From the NCBI GenBank assembly GCA_943356515.1, contig CALRFM010000027.1, forward strand, positions 1 through 10,378: a stretch of DNA of 10,378 nt, written 5' to 3'. This stretch comes from Patescibacteria group bacterium. GTDB lineage: Bacteria > Patescibacteriota > Microgenomatia > UBA1406 > GWC2-37-13. The notes below the pieces were generated by a model. That model searched no databases. It was not told the DNA's origin and saw only the letters and a program-made list of their open reading frames with translations. The first letter of the stretch is position 1. Every line of letters begins with the position of its first letter. Both the position numbers and the translations under genes were made by a program. Below are positions 1-5,332 of this stretch, in pieces.

Positions 1-79
1 TACACTGTCAAATTGAGATGAACGATACATCAAGTGTTCAAATCTAGGTAAATATATCTTATAGCAATATAAACTACTC

Positions 80-988
80 TTACACTGCAACTGGAGCTTT
101 GATGGGAGGGTGAGGATCGTATCCTTCAAGCTGAAAATCTTCAGGTTTGAAGTCGAATATGTCTTTCACATCGGGGTTGATCTTCATGGTGGGGAACGGG
201 CGAGAATCACGTTTGAGCTGTTGCTCCACTTGATTCATATGGTTTAGATATATGTGCACATCGCCAAACGTGTGCACAAAATCACCCGGCTTCAAGCCCG
301 TTATTTGGGCAACCATCATAGTTAAAAGTGCATATGATGCGATGTTGAATGGTACGCCTAAAAACACGTCGGCACTGCGCTGGTAGAGTTGGCAAGACAG
401 CTTGCCATCAAGCACATAAAATTGAAACATGGTGTGGCATGGGGGAAGTCCGGCCTTTGCCATCTCTTCTATATCGCTGGCGTTCCATGCAGAGACGATG
501 TGTCTTCGAGAGGAAGGATCTGTTTTGATATTGTTTATGAGTGTTTTGATCTGGTCTATTTCGCCACCTTTGGCAGTTTGCCAATGACGCCACTGCACTC
601 CATAAACAGGACCTAGTTCACCCCATTTTTGGGCAAATTCAGCGTCATCTTTTATACGCTGTATAAATTCTTTTTGGCTTAGTGACGGTCTATTTCCATC
701 TAATTGCTCCAGATAGTATTTATAAGGCCATGAGTCCCAAATATGCACGTCATTATCTACTAAGTATTTGATATTTGATTCGCCTTTAAGAAACCATAAT
801 AATTCCACTATAATGCCACGTAAAAATACCTTTTTGGTTGTCAGAAGAGGGAATCCAGAAGAGAGGTCAAAACGCATTTGCCGGCCAAATAAGCTCCGTG
901 TGCCGGTTCCGGTTCGATCATCTTTATAGGAACCATTATCTCGAATATCTACGAGAAGATCGAGATATTGTTGTTCTTGTATATTCAT
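80..988 (-). CDS. thyA: Thymidylate synthase
   Basis: ThyA methylates dUMP to dTMP in the cytosol with methylene-tetrahydrofolate. The 302-residue frame has the family landmarks: R25 in RTGTGT (phosphate loop), R161-R162 in SSRRHI, the catalytic Cys184 in LPPCHTMFQFYV, D207 and N215 in DVFLGVPFNIASYA, H245 and Y247 in HIYLNH, and the typical C-terminus DPHPPIKAPVAV. It is longer than the 264-residue E. coli enzyme, mainly through an insert of about 25 residues near positions 95-120; Lactobacillus casei ThyA also has an insert here. I chose ATG 988 because MNIQEQQYLDLL matches the usual N-terminus. An in-frame TTG at 1006 would overlap dut, and its GGAGGA lies only one base before it. The gene follows the dut stop by one base, so translational coupling is likely. 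The function is certain; the start is fairly sure. Confidence 0.97.
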   Translation of the reverse strand: MNIQEQQYLDLLVDIRDNGSYKDDRTGTGTRSLFGRQMRFDLSSGFPLLTTKKVFLRGIIVELLWFLKGESNIKYLVDNDVHIWDSWPYKYYLEQLDGNRPSLSQKEFIQRIKDDAEFAQKWGELGPVYGVQWRHWQTAKGGEIDQIKTLINNIKTDPSSRRHIVSAWNASDIEEMAKAGLPPCHTMFQFYVLDGKLSCQLYQRSADVFLGVPFNIASYALLTMMVAQITGLKPGDFVHTFGDVHIYLNHMNQVEQQLKRDSRPFPTMKINPDVKDIFDFKPEDFQLEGYDPHPPIKAPVAV

Positions 989-989
989 A

Positions 990-1421
990 TTATCCGGTAC
1001 TGCCAAATCCTCCGCGTGATTTTGAGCTCATTTGTTTCAGTTCATCAAACTCCACGACTTTTGCAATAGATACTAATAGGGCTTGAGCTATACGATCACC
1101 TTTGTCGATAGTAACATCCTCTTTGGTAAAATTGAGAACTTGCACGCCTATTTCATCTTCGTTGCCATGGTAGTCTTGATCTATAACTCCTATGCCATTG
1201 GCAACTATGAGGCCCTTTTTTATAGGTGTAGAACTACGACTGCAAAGCATGAGGAAATAGCCTTCTGGAACATTTATGATGATATTTGTAGGGATAATAG
1301 TAGCGTTCCAGGGGGCTATAATAGTAGTTTTCCGTGCATACAAATCAAAGGCTACAGAACCAGGTGTTTGGTATTCTGGAAGGGGCAATGTAGGGTCAAT
1401 TCGCTTAATTTTCACTTTCAT
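990..1421 (-). CDS. dut: Trimeric dUTP diphosphatase (dUTPase)
   Basis: Dut hydrolyses dUTP to dUMP and pyrophosphate. This keeps uracil out of DNA and supplies ThyA, encoded one base downstream. At 143 residues it matches the trimeric family. The five motifs are visible: motif 1 GSVAFDLYA (21-29), motif 2 around SRSSTPIKKG (61-70), motif 3 NGIGVIDQDYHG (75-86), motif 4 GDRIAQALL (108-116) and the glycine-rich C-terminal motif 5 SRGGFGSTG (135-143). Motif 2 reads CSRSST rather than the more usual PRSGL, a mild deviation. I placed the start at ATG 1421 because MKVKIKRID is the natural family N-terminus. The alternatives at 1427 and 1430 lie beside or inside the -10 box, and a TTG at 1457 lies in the -35 box. 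With ATG 1421 the mRNA would be essentially leaderless. Confidence 0.95.
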   Translation of the reverse strand: MKVKIKRIDPTLPLPEYQTPGSVAFDLYARKTTIIAPWNATIIPTNIIINVPEGYFLMLCSRSSTPIKKGLIVANGIGVIDQDYHGNEDEIGVQVLNFTKEDVTIDKGDRIAQALLVSIAKVVEFDELKQMSSKSRGGFGSTG

Positions 1422-1428
1422 ACGCATC

Positions 1429-1457
1429 ATTGTACCATAACTGGTGAAAGTGGACAA
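1429..1457 (-). promoter_or_regulatory. Extended -10 promoter of dut-thyA
   Basis: Read on the minus strand: TTGTCC (1457-1452), a 17-bp spacer, then TACAAT (1434-1429) preceded by TGG, an extended -10. Seven bases separate the -10 from ATG 1421, so the expected transcription start falls on or next to the start codon. No Shine-Dalgarno site lies in between. Confidence 0.7.
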
Positions 1458-1480
1458 AATGAAATAGAATGTGTAATAAA

Positions 1481-1489
1481 TGTGGATAA
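1481..1489 (-). promoter_or_regulatory. Single perfect DnaA-box match
   Basis: TGTGGATAA on the plus strand is TTATCCACA on the minus strand, the DnaA-box consensus. It lies about 25 bp upstream of the dut -35 box. I see no second box nearby, so this is not an origin. It could be a regulatory DnaA site or chance. Confidence 0.35.
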
Positions 1490-1607
1490 CTATTCGGGAA
1501 ATAAAGCAGTCATTTTGATAGGGTAGGGGGGTATGGTATATATAATTAAAATTTCAAAGCTCAAAATGTCAAATCTTTCGCAATAGATTCCGCCCTCGCT
1601 TTCCTCC

Positions 1608-1638
1608 TCCCGCCTTGGCGGGACGCTGTCGGGATCCC
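1608..1638. repeat. GC-rich palindromic island
   Basis: TCCCGCC (1608-1614) and GGCGGGA (1617-1623) form a perfect 7-bp inverted repeat around TT. It is followed by the palindrome GGGATCCC (1631-1638). The surrounding tract is rich in C and G while its neighbourhood is strongly AT-rich, and it runs directly into the dispersed repeat at 1658. Together they look like one inserted intergenic element of about 120 bp. Confidence 0.5.
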
Positions 1639-1657
1639 TCCAACCTCGGCCACCTAT

Positions 1658-1706
1658 TGCTCACTGTCATTCTGATCCTGAGCTTGCCGAAGGAGAAGAA
1701 TCCATG
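1658..1706 (+). repeat. Dispersed repeat, copy 1
   Basis: This stretch shares ordered blocks with the reverse complement of 9315-9364: CACTG, GTCAT or TGTCAT, TCCTGAGC, GAAGGA and AATCCAT or ATTCCAT. The core can fold, since TCCT at 1676-1679 pairs with AGGA at 1690-1693. I recognise the TCCTGAGC...GAAGGA pattern as a type of short dispersed intergenic repeat seen in many environmental genomes. That recognition is from memory and was not searched. Confidence 0.6.
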
Positions 1707-1730
1707 TATTTTCAGTATCTGAGCCCAAAA

Positions 1731-1755
1731 TAGCACTTTAAATCTTTAAGTGCTA
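1731..1755 (-). terminator. Possible weak intrinsic terminator 3' of fmt
   Basis: TAGCACTT (1731-1738) and AAGTGCTA (1748-1755) form a perfect 8-bp stem with a 9-base loop. Read on the minus strand, the stem is followed by TTTTGGG, so only four T residues. It lies about 320 bases past the fmt stop. It could end the fmt transcript, but the poor T tract makes this uncertain. Confidence 0.3.
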
Positions 1756-1808
1756 GGATTTTCGATTTCCTGTGTAGGTTGTTATAGAGACTTCGGGAAT
1801 ATCTATTA

Positions 1809-1822
1809 CTTGTTATAACAAG
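1809..1822. repeat. 14-bp perfect palindrome CTTGTTATAACAAG
   Basis: This is a perfect dyad in gene-free DNA. Near matches occur at 8904-8917 (ATTGTTATAGCAAG, 12 of 14) and 10189-10202 (CTTGATACAACAAG, 12 of 14), both also between genes. An operator-like site is possible; nothing in the sequence identifies a binding protein. Confidence 0.4.
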
Positions 1823-2071
1823 CTAGTATTTTTTGGAAGAAAGAAGGGATGTCTCTAAAAAATATAAAAACCACGAACAAGAATATTGTGTCATTTTGAA
1901 AAAGTAAAAAATAACACTCTATATGTATTGTTGTGACGGCATTTATATCTTTTTTAGTCTTATGGAGAGCCTTGAATAAATTGATGTCGTAATTTTGCTA
2001 TAGAAAGAGTTAAGGAGAGAATATTATAAGATATTATAGATATTCAGCCTATTGCAGAGGGTAAATCAATA

Positions 2072-3031
2072 TCAGGTAAATATATTATAAGCTTTTTTAA
2101 ATGTAGCAAAATCAATGGGCTTTTTTCCCTCTACTTGTATCTGATCTATAATAAGCATGTTGTTTGCCACTTTGAGTTCTAATAGCTTCACTCTGAGCTG
2201 AATGTTATTGTATTTTATATTAGTCCAAAGCCCTGGCCATGGATGTAATCCTTTGTATAATCGGTGGATAACTACCGCTGCTGGAAGAGCTCTATGTAAT
2301 CGATCTTTCTCATACGTATTCCAGTATTCTTTCAATACCTCAGGAATATGCTCAGATGGTGTTATATTCCCTTCAAGAGCAGCTTGAATAAGATGAGGAG
2401 CTATATAGCCATCACTTTTTTTCAAAAGGCGCGAATAAGTAGCATTCTCATTCTTTTGTTTTTTCATTAATAGCTCGTTATGCGCAGTAGAATCAACAGC
2501 TTTCATTATCATCTGTAAAGATAATGAGATGAGCTTTTCTGACAAAGATATTTTAGTATCTTTGTCAGATAGTGCCACCGGTTCTTGCGCAATAATATCA
2601 CCAGTATCTAGCCCTGCATCCATACGCATGAGTGTAACGCCCGTCTCATGAGCGCCCAATATGAGCGGATATATGATCGGCGCAGGCCCGCGGTAAAGCG
2701 GAAGAAGCGATGGGTGAATATTCCAAAATCCGTGCTTCGGAATAGCAAGAAGTGAGCTGGGAATAATGCGCCCATAGGCAAAAACAATACACAAATCAAT
2801 ATGTTTCTTTTCAAGAAGACGGGGAAGTTTTGCAAATGACTCTTCATCAAATACCTCAATAGTATGTTTTTGAGCAAGGAGTTTCACGGCAGTAGGCAGC
2901 ATTTCAAGGCGCTTCCCTGCAGGCTTATTGGGTTGGGTTACCACGAGAGATATTGAAAGATCATCCTTTTCAATTAACTGAGTAAGCAATGCTGCAGAAA
3001 GGTGAGGACTTCCAAAATAGGCGATATTCAT
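2072..3031 (-). CDS. fmt: Methionyl-tRNA formyltransferase
   Basis: Fmt formylates the amino group of methionyl-initiator tRNA with 10-formyl-tetrahydrofolate. The 319-residue protein has the formyltransferase fold first, starting MNIAYFGSPHLSAALL, with the catalytic triad N104, H106 and D142 in WNIHPSLLPLYRGPAPI and MDAGLDTGDIIAQ. The C-terminal OB-like domain contains HPWPGLWT (263-270) and ends VEGKKPIDFATFKKAY. Compared with E. coli Fmt, about 30 extra residues (roughly 214-246) sit at the junction of the two domains. The ATG follows the upstream gene's TAA after two bases (CT) with no Shine-Dalgarno site, so translation probably couples to that gene. The start agrees with the family N-terminus. 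Confidence 0.96.
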   Translation of the reverse strand: MNIAYFGSPHLSAALLTQLIEKDDLSISLVVTQPNKPAGKRLEMLPTAVKLLAQKHTIEVFDEESFAKLPRLLEKKHIDLCIVFAYGRIIPSSLLAIPKHGFWNIHPSLLPLYRGPAPIIYPLILGAHETGVTLMRMDAGLDTGDIIAQEPVALSDKDTKISLSEKLISLSLQMIMKAVDSTAHNELLMKKQKNENATYSRLLKKSDGYIAPHLIQAALEGNITPSEHIPEVLKEYWNTYEKDRLHRALPAAVVIHRLYKGLHPWPGLWTNIKYNNIQLRVKLLELKVANNMLIIDQIQVEGKKPIDFATFKKAYNIFT

Positions 3032-3033
3032 AG

Positions 3034-3438
3034 TTAGGTTGAAAACATCAATGTACGCTCAATGAGCGGTAAGAATTCAGTTTTTACCTTAATATACACC
3101 TTCATTTTATTTGTTGGATTTTCTCGCATGAGTTCTGAATACTTATTTTTATCAAGTTTTGCCGAATCACTAGCAATATCTTTACCACATATCACCGTGA
3201 TTGTATCTTTTGTATCTCGTGCATAGTCAGGCAGAAGATAGGATAGATCGCACTCTTCATTTTTTACCGTAATATACTCATGAGGAATAATAGTAATAGT
3301 ATAAGGCGGTGGGGTAATACTTAAGATGATTGCTATAGCCTTATCTGCTGTCTCAACACGCTTACCATATTGCATTCCTCCAATAAATAACACTAAGGCA
3401 ATGAGGAGTGCAATGATTATAATGGGGCCCTTTTTCAT
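3034..3438 (-). CDS. Hypothetical single-pass membrane protein upstream of fmt
   Basis: I do not recognise this 134-residue protein. It begins MKKGPIII, with a hydrophobic segment at about residues 4-23 that would act as an uncleaved anchor, leaving a C-terminal domain of about 110 residues outside. That domain holds two cysteines (C63 and C84) that could form a disulfide, plus a lysine-rich stretch near 94-120. The reading frame stays open further upstream, but ATG 3438 gives a proper membrane anchor and lies 8 bases past an extended -10 box. The sequence before the ATG reads AAGGAGT, too close for a normal Shine-Dalgarno site. It ends two bases before fmt, so the two are probably cotranscribed; no functional link to formylation is evident. 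Confidence 0.75.
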   Translation of the reverse strand: MKKGPIIIIALLIALVLFIGGMQYGKRVETADKAIAIILSITPPPYTITIIPHEYITVKNEECDLSYLLPDYARDTKDTITVICGKDIASDSAKLDKNKYSELMRENPTNKMKVYIKVKTEFLPLIERTLMFST

Positions 3439-3446
3439 ACTCCTTG

Positions 3447-3455
3447 AGTATATCA
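3447..3455 (-). promoter_or_regulatory. Extended -10 promoter of the 3438 gene and fmt
   Basis: On the minus strand TGATATACT gives an extended TGn motif and a TATACT -10 box, ending 8 bases before ATG 3438. No good -35 lies at 17 bp; TTGTCA at 20 bp is the closest. Transcription would start at or within a few bases of the ATG. Confidence 0.55.
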
Positions 3456-3471
3456 AAAAATAATAACTTTC

Positions 3472-3500
3472 TTGACAAATGCTAAAACCAAGAGTATAGT
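3472..3500 (+). promoter_or_regulatory. Strong consensus promoter reading towards rho
   Basis: TTGACA (3472-3477, 6 of 6), a 17-bp spacer, and TATAGT (3495-3500, 5 of 6) form the best sigma70-type promoter in the window. The predicted start is near 3507, leaving a leader of about 250 nt before rho. It lies back to back with the minus-strand promoter at 3447-3455. Confidence 0.75.
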
Positions 3501-3506
3501 TAGATA

Positions 3507-3755
3507 ATCCTCCAAGTGTAATTTCACAATGATATCTTTTTTGAACATTCAAATTTCTAGGGAGGTCTCGCGAAAGCGAGAACATATAAGCCGTTGTACA
3601 GGCAACTGAACAAGACTTATCACCCGTTGATCTAGAAAAAAAGATACTGAAAAGAAATTCATACGGAGGATTATTCTTTTAGCTCCATTTATCATTAAGA
3701 CAATGTTGATATTCGTAACAATACGCATGTCATTTATTATTAATTTATTCAATTT
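3507..3755 (+). promoter_or_regulatory. Long hairpin-rich rho leader
   Basis: This stretch follows the consensus promoter and precedes rho. It contains TTGA-ACAT-TCAA (3541-3552), TCTCGC-GAAA-GCGAGA (3566-3581, a 6-bp stem capped by a GNRA tetraloop), and GTTG...CAAC (3593-3606) enclosed by ATAAG/CTTAT (3586-3590 and 3616-3620). I cannot match it to a known riboswitch. Two tiny ORFs lie in it: 26 codons from ATG 3529, and 24 codons from ATG 3703 whose TAA (3775-3777) overlaps the rho start. Other bacteria, such as E. coli, have a leader and autoregulation at rho, so attenuation is plausible. A separate small RNA ending before rho is also possible. Confidence 0.45.
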
Positions 3756-5066
3756 ATGTCATCTTCAGATCCAATAAGCTCCAAACAAGAGCAAGATACG
3801 TCGCTTGACGTTTCAACTATGTTAGAAAAATACGAAGAAAAACCTATCGAAAAGGTCGAACTAACACCTTCTCGAAAACCTTCTCGTCCCGTTTCGACTC
3901 GACCACAGGCACCAAATACGCGGATAAGCGATAAGCTTAAGGAAGATTTAAAATCGAGTTATGAATCCGAAGGTATATTAGATATCACGTTTGGTGGTTA
4001 TGGCTTTTTGCGTAAAAATTATACTGTTAATCCTGATGAGGATATATATGTATCAACTTCTCAGATCCGTCGATTTTGGTTACGAAAAGGAGACGAAGTT
4101 AAAGGTCTTGCACGTCCGCCAAAAGATGGAGAACGCTTTCACAGCCTTCTATTAATAAAAGAAATTAACGGTCGTGAGATGACTGAAGAAGAGAGTCGCA
4201 CTCGTAAAAAATACGACCAACTTACTTCACTTCATCCTCATGAGCAAATCAAGTTAGAGACAGAGCCAGATATATTGTCGACACGCATTATTGATCTCAT
4301 ATCACCCATAGGATTTGGCCAACGTGCACTTATTGTTTCTCAGCCTAAAGCAGGTAAAACAACCTTTCTTAAAGATATTGCAGCGGCGCTGAGTAAGAAT
4401 CATCCTGAAGCCTATATTATCGCCATTCTTATCGGTGAACGTCCAGAGGAAGTAACTGAGCTGAAACGAAGTATTGTGGGAGAAGTTGCAGCATCTCATT
4501 TTGATGAGACGCCTAAACAACAAACTAAAGTTGCAGGACTGGCACTTGAACGTGCAAAACGTTTGGTAGAAACAGGCAAGCATGTCGTTATTCTCTTAGA
4601 TTCAATTACTCGTTTGGCCCGTGCATTCAACCTTACCATAACGAGTTCTGGACGTACCCTATCTGGTGGATTTGACCCACAAGCATTGTACCCAGCCAAG
4701 AAATTTCTGGGAGCTGCACGTAACTGTGAAGAAGGGGGAAGTTTGACCATTATCGGTACTGCACTAGTAGGAACAGAATCACGCATGGATGATCTTATCT
4801 ATGAAGAGCTCAAAGGTACGGGAAATATGGAAATTCATCTTGAACGAAAGATCGCTGAAAAGCGCATATACCCAGCAATAGACATTGTTGCATCAGGTAC
4901 CAGGCATGAAGAGTTGCTTTTTGATAAAGAAACATTCGAACTGGTGACCACATTGCGTCGTATGATGGGCTTAAGAACTCCTGAAGAAGGCATTATGGCA
5001 CTTATCGACAAACTTCCAAAAACCAAGAACAACAAGGAATTTTTGGAGTCTTTAAGAAAAGGCTAA
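3756..5066 (+). CDS. rho: Transcription termination factor Rho
   Basis: Rho is a hexameric RNA-dependent ATPase that releases RNA polymerase at factor-dependent terminators. The 436-residue protein has a low-complexity, charged N-terminus (1-60) in place of the helical Rho_N domain. A cold-shock-type RNA-binding domain follows (about 71-138, with GYGFLR and DIYVSTSQIRRF), then the RecA-like ATPase: Walker A SQPKAGKTT (195-203), catalytic Glu228 in IGERPEEVTE, Walker B VVILLDS (277-283), Q-loop around GTESRMDD (339-346), R-loop GTGNMEIH (354-361) and candidate Arg finger R370 in AEKRIYPAID. Where E. coli has IDERPEEVTE this protein has Gly for Asp; the Glu is kept. ATG 3756 has no Shine-Dalgarno site. 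Few intrinsic terminators are visible in the window, which would make Rho important here, though that is inference. Confidence 0.97.
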   Translation: MSSSDPISSKQEQDTSLDVSTMLEKYEEKPIEKVELTPSRKPSRPVSTRPQAPNTRISDKLKEDLKSSYESEGILDITFGGYGFLRKNYTVNPDEDIYVSTSQIRRFWLRKGDEVKGLARPPKDGERFHSLLLIKEINGREMTEEESRTRKKYDQLTSLHPHEQIKLETEPDILSTRIIDLISPIGFGQRALIVSQPKAGKTTFLKDIAAALSKNHPEAYIIAILIGERPEEVTELKRSIVGEVAASHFDETPKQQTKVAGLALERAKRLVETGKHVVILLDSITRLARAFNLTITSSGRTLSGGFDPQALYPAKKFLGAARNCEEGGSLTIIGTALVGTESRMDDLIYEELKGTGNMEIHLERKIAEKRIYPAIDIVASGTRHEELLFDKETFELVTTLRRMMGLRTPEEGIMALIDKLPKTKNNKEFLESLRKG

Positions 5067-5071
5067 TAGTG

Positions 5072-5077
5072 TAGAAT
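5072..5077 (+). promoter_or_regulatory. -10 box of the CsoR-like gene
   Basis: TAGAAT ends 6 bases before ATG 5084, so the A of the start codon would be the expected +1. There is no TGn motif and no clear -35. The box lies just past the rho stop codon. Confidence 0.4.
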
Positions 5078-5083
5078 GAACAT

Positions 5084-5314
5084 ATGGAACATCTAGACAG
5101 GCGAGTAAGTAGAATACTGGGGCAAATGCGTGGTATTCAGAATATGGTCAAAGAGAAGAGAGATTGTATCGAAATTCTTCAACAAATGTCTGCTGTGAAA
5201 AAGGCGATAGATGGACTCTCTTACGAAGTTATTCTGCTCTATATGAAACAAGAAATATCTCCAGAACAAGCTAAAAAATTCGAAAAGCTCATAAATCGTG
5301 CCATAGAACTTTGA
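5084..5314 (+). CDS. CsoR/RcnR/FrmR-type small regulator (DUF156 family), atypical ligands
   Basis: This 76-residue, all-helical protein fits the CsoR/FrmR family of tetrameric repressors, which sense copper, nickel or cobalt, formaldehyde or persulfide. The family pattern is visible as RRVSRILGQMRGIQ (6-19), then Cys28 in KRDCIEILQQMSAVKKAIDG. Cys28 aligns with the invariant Cys35/36. Twenty-five residues on, where the metal-sensing members have His, this protein has Tyr53 (LLYMKQ), and there is no second Cys of the CstR kind. A classical copper or nickel site is therefore unlikely; a Cys-only or redox signal is possible. It is shorter than usual at both ends. It lies 17 bases after rho and 18 bases before trxB, and the trxB neighbour hints at a thiol-related role, as inference only. 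I see no G/C-tract operator. Confidence 0.85.
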   Translation: MEHLDRRVSRILGQMRGIQNMVKEKRDCIEILQQMSAVKKAIDGLSYEVILLYMKQEISPEQAKKFEKLINRAIEL

Positions 5315-5317
5315 CGA

Positions 5318-5326
5318 TGATATACT
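5318..5326 (+). promoter_or_regulatory. Extended -10 promoter of trxB
   Basis: TGATATACT (TGn plus TATACT) ends 6 bases before ATG 5333, so the expected +1 is the A of the ATG. No good -35 is seen at 17 bp, as is common for extended -10 promoters. There is no Shine-Dalgarno site. Confidence 0.55.
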
Positions 5327-5332
5327 GTATGC

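Larger units (their letters stand above)
1458..2071. other. Gene-free region between dut and fmt
   Basis: The two flanking minus-strand gene pairs are separated by about 614 bases. I find no convincing coding frame. From the dut side it holds the dut promoter flank with a DnaA-box match, a GC-rich repeat-like island at about 1590-1640, one copy of a dispersed repeat, a 25-base hairpin and a 14-base palindrome. The rest (about 1825-2071) is AT-rich and shows nothing I can name. Most of it lies 3' of fmt, so part of it may be transcribed as the 3' end of the fmt mRNA. Confidence 0.6.

Noticed and set aside
389..616. Open frames on both strands inside thyA
   Set aside because: They are shadows of the thyA reading frame, with no family features.
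1004..1006. TTG start extending thyA by six residues
   Set aside because: It would overlap dut, GGAGGA lies only one base before it, and ATG 988 gives the family N-terminus.
1083..1526. 147-codon open frame on the plus strand across dut and its promoter
   Set aside because: It is antisense to a clear dUTPase with all five motifs. Its translation has no recognisable domain and it has no supporting start signals.
1458..2071. Search of the gene-free regions for tRNA, rRNA, tmRNA, RNase P RNA and CRISPR arrays
   Set aside because: I saw no cloverleaf with a GTTC-type T loop, no conserved RNA core sequence, and no regularly spaced 20-40 bp repeats here or in 8763-9455.
2608..2877. 89-codon minus-strand frame inside fmt
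   Set aside because: It overlaps the catalytic core of fmt in another frame and has no independent support.
3529..3609. 26-codon ORF early in the rho leader
   Set aside because: It has no Shine-Dalgarno site or hydrophobic or regulatory codon pattern, and it crosses the GAAA-capped hairpin; kept only as a mention in the leader.
3549..3752. 67-codon minus-strand frame in the rho leader
   Set aside because: It is low-complexity and runs against the strong rho promoter; the leader is better explained as regulatory RNA.
3447..3755. The region between divergent promoters as a replication origin
   Set aside because: There are no DnaA boxes there, and the hairpins and promoter explain it better.
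4302..4786. Minus-strand frames of 93 and 96 codons inside rho
   Set aside because: They are antisense to the conserved ATPase core of Rho and are explained by its codon pattern.
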